A stretch of 64,000 nt of DNA from Streptomyces violaceusniger Tu 4113 (GCF_000147815.2 NC_015957.1:7874001-7938000); one strand, 5' to 3'; counted from the stretch's first letter, positions 13,595-22,158 are shown. Made by a program: numbers and translations. Notes: a model not told the origin generated them from the letters alone.

Positions 13595-13930
13595 TCAGGG
13601 GCCGTCGTCGTAGCGCACCACCAGGGGCCGTCCCTGCGTCGCCCAGTACGCCTCCGCGTCGGCCAGGATGTCCGCCGCGATCGCGGCGGCGTCGGGGTCC
13701 GCGTCGCGGAAGGCGAGCCAGCCCTGGATGTCCAGCAGACAGCCGCTGGGCTCGCGGCCCTCGGCCCACCAGGACAGATCCGTGAGGGAGTCGGCAAGGG
13801 CGTCCCAGTTGCGCCCGTACCAGTCGGGAAAGCGCAGGTCCCGGGCACAGCGGTCGAGGAAGCCGTCCTTGTCCGTCACGCCGTCGAGGCGCAGGTGGAG
13901 GGCGAGGGTGGGGCCGGTCATGGGCGCCAT
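13595..13930 (-). CDS. Barstar-like protein
   Basis: A small protein of about 111 residues with the barstar fold, the class that inhibits barnase-type ribonucleases. The core is visible: LHLRLDGVTDKDGFLDRCA, then PDWYGRNWDALADSLTDL, the most conserved barstar segment. It is acidic overall. No barnase, secreted RNase or polymorphic toxin gene occurs anywhere in the window, so this is an orphan inhibitor. The start is uncertain: ATG 13930 is used, ATG 13921 is equally possible, and neither has a good ribosome site. Confidence 0.85.
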   Translation of the reverse strand: MAPMTGPTLALHLRLDGVTDKDGFLDRCARDLRFPDWYGRNWDALADSLTDLSWWAEGREPSGCLLDIQGWLAFRDADPDAAAIAADILADAEAYWATQGRPLVVRYDDGP

Positions 13931-14007
13931 GGTGCCAGCCCGCCGTCTGGCGGTCTCGTTAGGCTGGCCGCGCAGATGATCCACCGCAACCTCAGGAGGT
14001 TCTCGAC

Positions 14008-14547
14008 GTGTCCGAGCAGAACCGGCCGCCGCTCCCCCATGACTTCCATCCGCCGGTGCCGTCGTTCACGGTGGTGAGCGACGATGTGCAATCGGGCGGC
14101 ACGCTCAAGTCCGCCCAGGTGCAGGCGGAGGGGAACACCTCTCCGCAGCTCCGTTGGGAGGGATTCCCGGAGGGTACGAAGAGCTTCGCCGTCACCTGCT
14201 TCGACCCGGACGCGCCGACCGGCAGCGGTTTCTGGCACTGGGTGTTGTTCGACATCCCGGCCACGGTCACCGAGCTTCCGGTGGGTGCGGGCAGCGGCGG
14301 TTTCACGGGCCTGCCCGCGGGTGCCGTACAGGCGCGCAACGACTACGGGACCCGTGACTTCGGCGGGGCCGCGCCGCCCCCCGGGGACGGTCCGCACCGC
14401 TATGTGTTCACCGTCTACGCGGTGGACGCGGAGAAGCTGGGCCCGGACGCGGACGCCTCGCCCGCGGTGGTCGGCTTCAATCTTCGGTTCCACACGCTGG
14501 GGCGTGCCCAGTTGATCGGGGAGTACGAGGTGCCGGCCGCGGGCTGA
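14008..14547 (+). CDS. YbhB/YbcL family PEBP protein (Raf kinase inhibitor-like)
   Basis: A 179-residue phosphatidylethanolamine-binding-protein homologue without signal peptide. The anion-binding pocket motifs are intact: [12 protein letters not shown] near 50, [15 protein letters not shown] near 68, and [20 protein letters not shown] with the GPHRY motif near 112-135. The GTG start has AGGAGG eight bases upstream. Bacterial members have no settled function. It stands between the divergent barstar gene and the HNH gene, probably as its own unit. Confidence 0.93.
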   Translation: MSEQNRPPLPHDFHPPVPSFTVVSDDVQSGGTLKSAQVQAEGNTSPQLRWEGFPEGTKSFAVTCFDPDAPTGSGFWHWVLFDIPATVTELPVGAGSGGFTGLPAGAVQARNDYGTRDFGGAAPPPGDGPHRYVFTVYAVDAEKLGPDADASPAVVGFNLRFHTLGRAQLIGEYEVPAAG

Positions 14548-14653
14548 CGCGGCGAAATTGCGTTGTTCTCGGCCGGCCTCCCGGCCAGAGTTGATCCCGG
14601 TCCCGCCCATTCCAGGCGCGGGGCCGGGATACCGGGACGCGGGGGTGGTCGGG

Positions 14654-15157
14654 ATGCGCGAGACGCTGGTTCTGAACGCGAGCTTCGAGCCGCTGGCGAC
14701 GGTGACGCTGCGGCGCGCCGTGGTGCTGGTCCTCCAGGACAAGGCCGTCGTCGAACACGCCCACCCGGGGCTGCGGGTGCGGGCCGCGGACATCGATCTG
14801 CCGCTGCCACGGGTGATCCGGCTGTGCCGCTATGTGCGGGTGCCGTTCCGAAGACGTGCCCCGTGGTCGCGGCGCGGGGTGCTGGTCCGGGACCAGCACC
14901 GGTGCGGGTACTGCGGCCGCCGGGCGACGACCGTGGACCATGTGGTGCCGCGGTCGCGCGGGGGCGGGGACACCTGGCTGAATACGGTGGCCTCCTGTGC
15001 GGAGGACAACCACCGTAAGGCGGACCGGACTCCGGAGCAGGCGGGGATGCGGCTCCTCAAGGCGCCGTTCGAGCCGACGCCTTCGGATGCGCTGCTGCTG
15101 GCCCTGGGGGCGGCGGAGCGGGACGCTCTGCCGGAGTGGCTGGCGGTGCCGGCCTAG
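14654..15157 (+). CDS. HNH endonuclease domain protein
   Basis: A 167-residue HNH nuclease of the type found as a single copy near core genes in many actinomycetes. The N-terminal LVLNASFEPLATVTLRRAV and the middle RVPFRRRAPWSRRGVLVRD are family features; the nuclease core has a CGYC zinc knuckle, then VDHVVPRSRGGGDTWLN with the catalytic His and a later Cys/Asn-rich segment SCAEDNHRKADR. I chose the ATG at 14654 because conservation begins there; no strong ribosome site is seen. Its physiological role is unknown. It is not part of a restriction or mobile element here. Confidence 0.92.
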   Translation: MRETLVLNASFEPLATVTLRRAVVLVLQDKAVVEHAHPGLRVRAADIDLPLPRVIRLCRYVRVPFRRRAPWSRRGVLVRDQHRCGYCGRRATTVDHVVPRSRGGGDTWLNTVASCAEDNHRKADRTPEQAGMRLLKAPFEPTPSDALLLALGAAERDALPEWLAVPA

Positions 15158-15241
15158 CCCCGGGTTCGTCCCGCAGGGGCCCGGCAGGGAGCGCCGGCGG
15201 GCCGCCCCAGGCGCTGGAGGGCCCGTCCCGCCGCCGTCCGT

Positions 15242-16201
15242 TCAGTCGATCGTGGGCTGTTCGCGGCGCGGGGCGGGGTCCTTACCGGTGGCGGCGGGGG
15301 TGCCGCCGCCATTTCCGCCGCCGCTCAGCGGGCCGAAGTTGCCCATGGCCCCGCCGAGGCCCTTGAGGGCGTCGCCGATCTCGCTGGGCACGATCCAGAG
15401 CTTGTTGGCGTCGCCCTCGGCGATCTTCGGCAGCATCTGGAGGTACTGGTAGGAGAGCAGCTTCTGGTCGGGGTCTCCGGCGTGGATGGACTCGAAGACC
15501 GTACGGATCGCCTGGGCCTCGCCCTCGGCGCGCAGCGCGGCGGCCTTGGACTCACCCTCGGCCCGCAGGATCGCGGACTGCTTCTCACCCTCGGCCCGCA
15601 GGATCTCGGACTGCCGGACACCTTCGGCCTGGAGGATCGCGGCGCGCTTGTCGCGGTCGGCGCGCATCTGCTTCTCCATCGAGTCCTGGATGGAGGTGGG
15701 CGGCTCGATGGCCTTGAGCTCGACGCGGTTGACGCGGATGCCCCACTTGCCGGTGGCCTCGTCGAGGACGCCGCGCAGCGCCGCGTTGATCTCCTCGCGG
15801 GAGGTCAGGGTGCGCTCGAGGTCCATGCCACCGATGATGTTCCGCAGGGTGGTGACGGTGAGTTGCTCGATCGCCTGGATGTAGCTGGCGACTTCGTAGG
15901 TGGCGGCGCGGGCGTCGGTCACCTGGTAGTAGATGACGGTGTCGATGTTCACGACCAGGTTGTCCTGGGTGATCACCGGCTGCGGAGGGAAAGGCACGAC
16001 CTGTTCACGGAGGTCGACGCGGTTGCGGATCGAGTCGATGAACGGGACGACGATGTTGAGGCCCGCGTTGAGGGTGCGGGTGTAGCGCCCGAAGCGCTCC
16101 ACGATGGCGGCGCTGGCCTGTGGGATGACCTGGATCGTCTTGATCAGTGCGATGAAGACCAGCACCACGAGGATGATCAGGACGATGATGATCGGTTCCA
16201 C
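15242..16201 (-). CDS. SPFH/stomatin-family membrane protein
   Basis: A 319-residue membrane-anchored scaffold related to QmcA/HflK/slipins. Residues 4-24 form the single N-terminal membrane helix (IIIVLIILVVLVFIALI). The SPFH domain follows, with IVERFGRYTRTLNAGLN near 32 and DNLVVNIDTVIYYQVTD near 80. A long coiled coil has the tandem motif LRAEGE(K/S)Q repeated four times near 205-240. The tail is Gly/Pro-rich and disordered. NfeD lies directly upstream on the same strand, the classic partner; the two probably organise membrane microdomains. Confidence 0.95.
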   Translation of the reverse strand: MEPIIIVLIILVVLVFIALIKTIQVIPQASAAIVERFGRYTRTLNAGLNIVVPFIDSIRNRVDLREQVVPFPPQPVITQDNLVVNIDTVIYYQVTDARAATYEVASYIQAIEQLTVTTLRNIIGGMDLERTLTSREEINAALRGVLDEATGKWGIRVNRVELKAIEPPTSIQDSMEKQMRADRDKRAAILQAEGVRQSEILRAEGEKQSAILRAEGESKAAALRAEGEAQAIRTVFESIHAGDPDQKLLSYQYLQMLPKIAEGDANKLWIVPSEIGDALKGLGGAMGNFGPLSGGGNGGGTPAATGKDPAPRREQPTID

Positions 16202-16353
16202 AGCGGCTCCCCGTGCCCTTCATGCGGTGATTCGGATGGTCGGGATGATCAAGTCTGTCGGTTCCCGAGGGTGGAGTCTGTCAGATCCATGGTCGACTCC
16301 GCAGCTCAACGCGGGCGCCCTCAACTCTTGGTAGGACACTCCCGGTACGGCGT

Positions 16354-16779
16354 CTACATGACGACGGCCGTCGCACCGTCGATCTCCACCACGTCGACCT
16401 GCTGCCCGGGTTCGTAGGCCTGGTCGGGGTCGAGCGAGCGCGCGGACCACACTTCGCCCGCGAGTTTGATGCGGCCGTCGCCACTGTCGTCGACGCGTGC
16501 GAGGACGACGGCCTGACGTCCCTTCAGCGCCTCGATGCCGCTGCGCAGCTCGGGTTGCTGACGGCGGCTGCGCACCGCCATCGGGCGGACGACCGCGACC
16601 AGCGCGACCGAGACGGCGCAGAAGACGACGACCTGGAGCACGATGCCGCCGCCGAGCGCGTCGGTGATGGCACCGGCCACGGCACCGACGGCGACCATCC
16701 CGAATTCGGGCATCGCGGTCAGTACGAGCGGGATACCCAGTCCTACGGCGGCGATCAGCCACCACACCCATGGATCCAC
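16354..16779 (-). CDS. NfeD family membrane protein
   Basis: A 141-residue NfeD-like protein. Three hydrophobic helices fill the first half (WVWWLIAAVGLGIPLVLTAM and following), and the C-terminal soluble part is the small OB-fold beta barrel (ALKGRQAVVLARVDDSGDGR, SARSLDPDQAYEPGQQVDVV). It is 152 bases upstream of the SPFH gene on the same strand and presumably co-transcribed. The GTG start at 16779 fits the first helix; an in-frame ATG at 16827 would add 16 residues. This is the short type lacking the N-terminal ClpP-like protease. Confidence 0.9.
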   Translation of the reverse strand: MDPWVWWLIAAVGLGIPLVLTAMPEFGMVAVGAVAGAITDALGGGIVLQVVVFCAVSVALVAVVRPMAVRSRRQQPELRSGIEALKGRQAVVLARVDDSGDGRIKLAGEVWSARSLDPDQAYEPGQQVDVVEIDGATAVVM

Positions 16780-16861
16780 ATGGTCATGGTAGTTGTCGCC
16801 GGTCCCCGGGGACAGTGCGCGGATCACCTGCCGGTGGCACGGTGGGCGCAGGGGGCGGACA

Positions 16862-17653
16862 TCAGGCCAGCGGAAGGCCCTGGGCGGTCCAGCGGTCGCC
16901 GTGGCGGTCGACGACCAGCGGGAGTCCGAAGCAGCGGGAGAGGTTACGGGAGGTCAGTTCGGTCTCGACCGGGCCCGCGGTGAGCACCTTGCCCTGGCGG
17001 ATCATCAGAACATGGGTGAAGCCGGGGGGGATTTCCTCTACATGATGTGTCACCATGATCATCGACGGGGCGAGCGGGTCGCGGGCGAGCCGTCCGAGGC
17101 GGCGGACGAGGTCCTCGCGGCCGCCTAGGTCGAGTCCGGCCGCGGGCTCGTCGAGGAGCAGCAGCTCGGGGTCGGTCATCATGGCGCGGGCGATGAGCGT
17201 GCGCTTGCGCTCGCCCTCGGAGAGGGTACCGAACTTCCGGCCGAGGTACTCGGTCATGCCGAGGCGGTCGAGGAAGGCGCGGGCGCGGGTCTCGTCGACC
17301 GCGTCGTAGTCCTCCTGCCAGTGCGCCGTCATACCGTACGCGGCGGTGAGGACGGTCTGCAGGACGGTCTGGCGGCGCGGCAGCTTCTCGGCCATGGCGA
17401 TGCCCGCCACGCCGATGCGCGGGCGCAGGTCGAAGACGTCGACGCGGCCGAGTTGCTCGCCGAGGATCCAGGCGTTCCCGGCGCTCGGGAAGAGGTAGCT
17501 CGAGGCGAGGTTGAGGAGGGTGGTCTTGCCGGCACCGTTGGGGCCGAGGATGACCCAGCGCTCGCCCTCTTTGATCGACCAGGAGACCTCGTCCACCAGA
17601 GCCCGCCCATCGCGGACCACCGATACGTCCAGCAGCTCCAGAACCTCGCTCAT
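16862..17653 (-). CDS. ABC transporter ATP-binding protein
   Basis: A 263-residue ABC ATPase with intact Walker A (GPNGAGKTT near 42), signature (LSEGERKR near 145), Walker B (LLLLDEPAAGLD near 164) and switch His (MVTHHVEEIP near 205). The overall sequence resembles ModF/YbbL-like stand-alone ATPases rather than an importer with a substrate protein. No permease gene is adjacent; the NfeD gene downstream is unrelated. GGGAG lies about ten bases before the ATG used; an ATG at 17671 would add six residues. Transport substrate unknown. Confidence 0.92.
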   Translation of the reverse strand: MSEVLELLDVSVVRDGRALVDEVSWSIKEGERWVILGPNGAGKTTLLNLASSYLFPSAGNAWILGEQLGRVDVFDLRPRIGVAGIAMAEKLPRRQTVLQTVLTAAYGMTAHWQEDYDAVDETRARAFLDRLGMTEYLGRKFGTLSEGERKRTLIARAMMTDPELLLLDEPAAGLDLGGREDLVRRLGRLARDPLAPSMIMVTHHVEEIPPGFTHVLMIRQGKVLTAGPVETELTSRNLSRCFGLPLVVDRHGDRWTAQGLPLA

Positions 17654-17763
17654 GAGCGCGTTGTCTCCCATTGCAGTCTCGAGTCGTGCGTGCGCCTGTG
17701 GGCGCAGCCCCCTGAGGAAAACCTACGCCACACGTTGTCGGTGCCAGTCCTTAGGCTGGTGCC

Positions 17764-18567
17764 ATGCTCGATGAACCACGTTCAGGGCGCCTCGCAGCTT
17801 GGGGAAATGCCCTTATCGCCGGACTTGTCTCCCCGGACGAGGCGGCGCATCGCATCGCGGACGAGGACGCGTCGCACCGGGTGGCCGGGCTTCCGGGGGA
17901 GTCCGGGCCGGTGGGGCTCACGCTGGCGCTGGGGCGGCTGCGGGCGCTCGGGGCCAAGGGGTTGCGAGTGGCGCTGCCCATAGCGGGGCATCCCCTGGGG
18001 CTGAGCGGTCCGCCGGAGTTCAACGCCCAGGCGCTCGACGCGGGTGAGGCGGTGATCGCGACGGGCGCGGCGCTCGGCCTGGTGCCCGAGGTGTCGGCGG
18101 CCGGGCCCGAGGGCGATCAGCACATCGAGGTGGTGTGGCGGTGCCAGAGCGTGCGGGAGGCGCCGCCGGCCGATGTGCCGTCGCTGAGCGAGGCCGAGCG
18201 GGAGCTTGCCGAGGCGCTGCGGGAGGCCACGGAGGTGCTCTCACGGCTGAATGTGGCCGGAGCGGGCCCGGTGGCCGAGGCGGCCCTGGAGGCGTATCGG
18301 GCGCGGGCCGAGCGGGGGCGCGAGGTGCTGGCCCCGGGCTATCCGCCGCGGGCCATCCGGGTGCTGGAGCTGGCGCAGCGGGTGGGTGCGCTGGTGGACA
18401 TCGCCTATATGGCGGGCGGGGACGGCCGGGAGCACGGCGGTGCGGTGAGTGCGTCGGAGATCACAGCGCGGGCCGAGGCGCTGCGGCCGGTGGAGCGCAC
18501 CTCACGGCGGGCACAGGTGGCGGCGTACAACGCGTATGTGGAGGAGCGGGAGCGGGGCGGCCCCTGA
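17764..18567 (+). CDS. Conserved actinomycete hypothetical protein
   Basis: A 267-residue soluble protein I do not recognise by function. It is Ala/Glu/Arg-rich and mostly helical. The first half contains GPVGLTLALGRLRALGAKGLRVALPIAGHPLGLSG-type sequence with small-residue turns; the second half is a long predicted helical region (SLSEAERELAEALREATEVL). There is no signal or membrane segment. A TAGGCT hexamer six bases before the ATG suggests a leaderless mRNA. It is divergent from the ABC ATPase. The reading frame has the strong GC3 pattern of real Streptomyces genes. Confidence 0.8.
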   Translation: MLDEPRSGRLAAWGNALIAGLVSPDEAAHRIADEDASHRVAGLPGESGPVGLTLALGRLRALGAKGLRVALPIAGHPLGLSGPPEFNAQALDAGEAVIATGAALGLVPEVSAAGPEGDQHIEVVWRCQSVREAPPADVPSLSEAERELAEALREATEVLSRLNVAGAGPVAEAALEAYRARAERGREVLAPGYPPRAIRVLELAQRVGALVDIAYMAGGDGREHGGAVSASEITARAEALRPVERTSRRAQVAAYNAYVEERERGGP

Positions 18568-18690
18568 GCTTCCCCGGAGGGTCTCCGGCCTTCCTCCCGG
18601 GGGACTTTGACCACCCCGGGGGTCTGACCATCCCCGGAGGTCCCTGAGCTTCCCTGGCGGTCTCTGGCTTTCCCGGGGGATGTCATGGGG
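18563..18690. repeat. Degenerate ~20-bp repeat run after the stop codon
   Basis: From the stop codon at 18565-18567 onward the DNA repeats variations of CCCTGAGCTTCCCCGGAGGTCT about six times, with further in-phase TGA triplets. No gene is present. Confidence 0.6.
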
Positions 18691-18722
18691 CCGGCCCCGG
18701 AGGCGGGTGCCTCCGGGGCCGG
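18691..18722. terminator. Bidirectional hairpin terminator next to the chaplin gene
   Basis: Perfect 14-bp arms (CCGGCCCCGGAGGC at 18691-18704, complement at 18709-18722) with loop GGGT, between converging genes. Confidence 0.8.
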
Positions 18723-18754
18723 TCGGTGGTGCGTCGTGTATCCGGCGAGGGCGG

Positions 18755-18994
18755 TCAGCCGCCGCAGGGGGTACCGAGCGCCGGGTTCATGGACCCGATG
18801 ACCGAGACGGTGTTGCCACAGAAGTTCACGGGCACGTGGATGGGCGCCTGAATGTTGTTGCCGGAGACGACACCCGGGGACATCGTGGCCCCACCGTCGG
18901 CCCAGGGGCCCTGGGCGGTGGCGACACCGGCACCGGCGACGGCGAGTCCGCCGGCCGTGATGGTGATGGCAGCGAACCTCTTGATGTTCTTCAC
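18755..18994 (-). CDS. Short chaplin (secreted aerial-hypha surfactant)
   Basis: A 79-residue precursor with a Sec signal peptide (KNIKRFAAITITAGGLAVAG, cleavage after VATA) and one chaplin domain: GVVSGNNIQAPIHVPVNFCG then NTVSVIGSMNPALGTPC. Short chaplins assemble into amyloid-like films on aerial hyphae and spores. Both cysteines that form the intramolecular disulfide are present. There is no sortase signal, as expected for the short class. The GTG at 18994 has AAGGG about nine bases upstream. It lies downstream of a NarL-type two-component system; the S. coelicolor gene I recall in a similar neighbourhood is chpE, but orthology is not proven. Confidence 0.93.
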   Translation of the reverse strand: MKNIKRFAAITITAGGLAVAGAGVATAQGPWADGGATMSPGVVSGNNIQAPIHVPVNFCGNTVSVIGSMNPALGTPCGG

Positions 18995-19024
18995 TTGGCA
19001 AGACCCTTCATTCATCAGCGCGTC

Positions 19025-19045
19025 ACCGCGGCGGTCCGCCGCGGT
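19025..19045 (-). terminator. Palindrome after the two-component operon
   Basis: ACCGCGGCGG-T-CCGCCGCGGT is a perfect 10-bp palindrome between the response-regulator stop and the chaplin start. It probably ends the two-component transcript; it could also be in the chaplin leader. Confidence 0.55.
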
Positions 19046-19132
19046 ACGCCGTGAAGAACGGCCCGACTGATGGCGAGTTGCGCTGTTCGAGTGATAGCCA
19101 CCCGTTGGTGTGATTTCACGGAGAAACGCTGT

Positions 19133-19777
19133 TCATGCTCCAATCCCATGCCGTACGGCCCAAAGTGCGGCCTGGGTGCGGTCGGCGAGGTCCAATTTCA
19201 TAAGAATGTTGGACACATGGGTCTTCACGGTCTTTTCGGACAGCACCAGCGCACGGGCGATCTCCCGGTTGGACCGGCCGTCCGCGATCAGCGCGAGCAC
19301 CTCGCGCTCCCGCTCGGTGAGTGAGCCGCCGCGTCCCTGACCGCCGCCCTCATCCTGGGAGAGCAGCGCGAGGGCCACCTCGGGCTGGAGCAGTACATGC
19401 CCGGAGTGGACGGACCGGATGGCGCGGGCGAGCGCCTCGGGGTCCACGTCCTTGTAGACATAGCCCGCGGCGCCCGCGCGCAGGGCGGGGACCACGGTGC
19501 GCTTCTCGGTGAAGCTGGTCACGATCAGCACCCGGGCGGGGTTGTCGAGGCCGCGCAGGGTGCGCAGCGCCTCGATGCCGTCGAGGCCGGGCATCTTCAC
19601 GTCCATGAGGACGACGTCGGGGCGCAGCTCCTCGGCGCGGGCGACGCCCTCCTCGCCGTCCGACGCCTCGCCGACCACCTCGATGTCGTCCTGGACCTGG
19701 AGAAAGGTCCGCAGCCCGCGCCGCACCACCTGGTGGTCGTCGACGAGCAGCACCCGAATCCGTCCGGGGTCAGCCAC
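19133..19777 (-). CDS. NarL/LuxR-family response regulator
   Basis: A 214-residue two-component regulator. The receiver domain has the acidic pocket DD (residues 13-14), the phospho-acceptor in VVLMDVKMPGLDG near 58, a Ser switch in VTSFTE and the Lys in GYVYKDVDPE. The C-terminal LuxR helix-turn-helix is LTEREREVLALIADGRSNRE followed by SEKTVKTHVSNILMKL. GTG start overlaps the kinase stop by eight bases, so the two are translationally coupled. Targets unknown; the chaplin gene directly downstream is a tempting but unproven candidate. Confidence 0.95.
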   Translation of the reverse strand: MADPGRIRVLLVDDHQVVRRGLRTFLQVQDDIEVVGEASDGEEGVARAEELRPDVVLMDVKMPGLDGIEALRTLRGLDNPARVLIVTSFTEKRTVVPALRAGAAGYVYKDVDPEALARAIRSVHSGHVLLQPEVALALLSQDEGGGQGRGGSLTEREREVLALIADGRSNREIARALVLSEKTVKTHVSNILMKLDLADRTQAALWAVRHGIGA

Positions 19778-20933
19778 CGGGCACCTCCATCTCGATCACG
19801 GCGCCCTTGCCGGGCGCCGACTCCACGGTCAGAGCGCCGCCGACGCCGCCGGCCCGGTCCCGCATCGACACCAGCCCGAGGTGACGCCCGGCGCGCCGTA
19901 CGGCCGAGGGGTCGAATCCCCTGCCGTCGTCGGCGACGCGGAGCCGGGCGCCCTGGCCGTGCCGGGTGAGGGTGACGTCGACCTGTCGCGCGTCTGCGTG
20001 GCGCAGCGCGTTGTGCAGGGCCTCCTGGGCCACCCGCAGCACCGCCCCCTCCTGGGCGGCGGGCAGCGCCCGCACGCCGTGGCAGGCGAAGGTGACCTGG
20101 GCGGAGTGGGCCCGGTCGAGTACCTGCACCTGCGTCCTCAGGGTCGCCACGAGGCCGTCCTCGTCGAGCGCGGCGGGGCGCAGCTCCACGACGGCGGAGC
20201 GCAGCTCGTCGGTGGCCTCGGCGGCGAGAAGGGCGATCTGCTGAAGCTCCTCCTTGGCGCGGCCGGGGTCGCGGTCCACCAGGGCCGTGGCCGCCTGGGC
20301 GGTCAGCCGCAGCGAGAAGAGCTTCTGGGAGACGGCGTCGTGCAGCTCATGGGCGAGCCTGGCCCGCTCCCCGGCGATGGTGAGCTCGCGGCTGCGCTCG
20401 TAGAGCCGGGCGTTGGTCAGGGCGATGGCGGCGTGCTGGGCCAGGATGGACAGCAGCTCCTCGTCCTCGGCGGTGAAACCGCAGCCGCCCTCGGGCTTGG
20501 GGCATCGTTTGTTGGCGAGGAATACCGCGCCGAGAACTTCATCGCCATCGGCAATGGGAAGACCCAAGAAATCCGACATTTCCGGATGAGCTGACGGCCA
20601 TCCCTCAAAACGGACATCTCGTCGCACATCGGCGAGTCGCTGTGGGGTGGCGTCCTTGAGCATGGCGGCGAGAATGCCGTGCTGCCGGGGCAGCGGCCCG
20701 ATGGCCTTCCACTGCTCGTCACTCACCCCATCTACTACGAACTGGGCGAAACCTCCGTGATCATCGGAGACCCCCAGAGCGGCATACTCCGCATCGAGCA
20801 GCTCACGGGCGGACACAACGATGGTCTTTAGGACATCACGGACTTCCAGATGTCGGCTCATGGCGAGCAGCGCACCACTCACCCGGCTCAGCCCGGCCCC
20901 GGGTCCACCGCCCCGTCCTGTCGTCATGGCCAT
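19770..20933 (-). CDS. GAF-domain sensor histidine kinase (HisKA_3 type)
   Basis: A 387-residue soluble kinase without membrane helices. A GAF domain fills residues about 25-165 (MSRHLEVRDVLKTIV start, FLGLPIADGDEVLGAVFLAN core) and resembles the DosS/NreB-like GAF kinases. The dimerisation and phospho-acceptor helix is ERARLAHELHDAVSQKLFSL near 193, and the ATPase has ALHNALRHADA and RVADDGRGFDP. GAF cysteines (CPKPEGGC) suggest possible redox or metal sensing. Start: ATG 20933, with a second ATG six bases later; the -10-like TACGGT just upstream suggests leaderless translation. Pairs with the regulator downstream. Confidence 0.93.
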   Translation of the reverse strand: MAMTTGRGGGPGAGLSRVSGALLAMSRHLEVRDVLKTIVVSARELLDAEYAALGVSDDHGGFAQFVVDGVSDEQWKAIGPLPRQHGILAAMLKDATPQRLADVRRDVRFEGWPSAHPEMSDFLGLPIADGDEVLGAVFLANKRCPKPEGGCGFTAEDEELLSILAQHAAIALTNARLYERSRELTIAGERARLAHELHDAVSQKLFSLRLTAQAATALVDRDPGRAKEELQQIALLAAEATDELRSAVVELRPAALDEDGLVATLRTQVQVLDRAHSAQVTFACHGVRALPAAQEGAVLRVAQEALHNALRHADARQVDVTLTRHGQGARLRVADDGRGFDPSAVRRAGRHLGLVSMRDRAGGVGGALTVESAPGKGAVIEMEVPGG

Positions 20934-21374
20934 TACCGTACCGACCCGCCATCCGGCGGGTATATCGGCCGGTCGGCGGCCACCTGATAAGACCTGAGCC
21001 CTAGGTCGAACGGCGCACACATGACCCCCAAAGGGGCTGCTGCAGGGGTGGAAAAAACAAACACCCTGAGCATTTGCGTGGGCACAGCGCGCAATATGAG
21101 AAGCTCCGCGATGTGAGCCCGGACACACGACCTAAATCACTTACGAACGTGCTTAGTGGACGTTTCATAGGCGACTGAGCGGGGATGACAGCCGTTCGCG
21201 TGGGCATGAGCGGCCTACTTATCCACTAAGCAGCATCGTATGTCACGCCTTTGCGGCAGCTTTTTGCGGCAGCTAAGAATTTCCCCCAGTCGCACGGCGC
21301 CGTAGATCCAGGAACGGCGCTCTGAGCGCCGATATGGCCTGCGACTCAAGCGATTGGAAGAGGTCTACTCCGCC
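20934..21374. promoter_or_regulatory. Long intergenic region with inverted and direct repeats, no gene
   Basis: This 441-base gap lies between the divergent kinase and transglycosylase genes and has clearly lower GC than its neighbours. Features visible: GCTTAGTGGA (21151-21160) and its exact reverse complement TCCACTAAGC (21222-21231); the direct repeat TTTGCGGCAGCT at 21250-21261 and 21263-21274; and a 7-bp hairpin (21315-21331) 43 bases before the transglycosylase ATG. I looked for the c-di-AMP riboswitch known upstream of cell-wall hydrolase genes and did not recognise its motifs. The region probably carries both promoters and a long structured leader. Confidence 0.5.
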
Positions 21375-22118
21375 ATGCCCCTGCCCAACATCCCCGGCTA
21401 CGCCCGTCTCAACAAGACGCACAAGTACTCCGCCGCCGGTATCGCTGCCGCCAGTGCGGCCGCCATAGCCTTCGCGGTCGTCCCCGGTGGCCACGCCGAC
21501 GCCAAGACGACGGCCCAGGACCTGCCGAACAAGCCGGTCGCCCTCACGTCCCAGAAGGCCGACGCCCGGGCCCACCACGAGGCCCTGGTCAAGCAGTCCG
21601 CGCTCGCCGACAAGCAGGCCAAGCAAGAGGCCGCCGAGAAGAAGGCCGCGGCGGAGGCCGCGAAGAAGAAGGCGGCGGAAGAGGCCGCCCAGAAGAAGGC
21701 CGCCGAGGCCAGGGCCGCCAAGGAGCACGCCGTCAAGCAGGCCGCGAGCCGCTCCGCCACGCGTATCGAGACGGTCGCCGCCACCACGAAGACCTACCCG
21801 GACAACCTCGACGGCTGGATCCGGGAATCCCTCGACATCATGAAGCAGAAGGGCATCCCCGGCTCCTACGAGGGCATTCGCCGCAACATCATCCGGGAGT
21901 CCGGCGGCAACCCGCGCGCCATCAACCTGTACGACATCAACGCCCAGAACGGCGTGCCCTCCAAGGGCCTGCTCCAGGTGATAGCCCCGACCTTCAAGAC
22001 GTACCACGTCGACGGCACCTCCTGGGACGCCTACGACCCGGTCGCGAACATCACCGCCGCCTGCAACTACGCGGCCGCGCGGTACGGCTCGATGGACAAT
22101 GTGAACGGCGCGTACTGA
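21375..22118 (+). CDS. Secreted SLT-domain lytic transglycosylase
   Basis: A 247-residue exported cell-wall hydrolase. The N-terminal signal region (YSAAGIAAASAAAIAFAVVP, cleavage near GGHADA) is followed by a Lys/Ala/Glu coiled coil of about 60 residues (repeats of KKAAEEAA) and a C-terminal SLT/goose-lysozyme fold. The catalytic glutamate is in RNIIRESGGNPRAINLYD, followed by SKGLLQVIAPTF and the ITAACNYAAARYGS block. The ATG at 21375 is preceded by AAGAGG eleven bases away. Such proteins remodel peptidoglycan during growth or germination. The coiled coil may tether or space the catalytic domain in the wall. Confidence 0.9.
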   Translation: MPLPNIPGYARLNKTHKYSAAGIAAASAAAIAFAVVPGGHADAKTTAQDLPNKPVALTSQKADARAHHEALVKQSALADKQAKQEAAEKKAAAEAAKKKAAEEAAQKKAAEARAAKEHAVKQAASRSATRIETVAATTKTYPDNLDGWIRESLDIMKQKGIPGSYEGIRRNIIRESGGNPRAINLYDINAQNGVPSKGLLQVIAPTFKTYHVDGTSWDAYDPVANITAACNYAAARYGSMDNVNGAY

Positions 22119-22158
22119 GCCTGAACGGACCGTCCAGAACCCGGCGTTCCGACGCCGA

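Noticed and set aside
20934..21374. c-di-AMP (ydaO) riboswitch before the transglycosylase gene
   Set aside because: I searched by eye for the conserved ydaO blocks and could not find them; a covariance search would be decisive.
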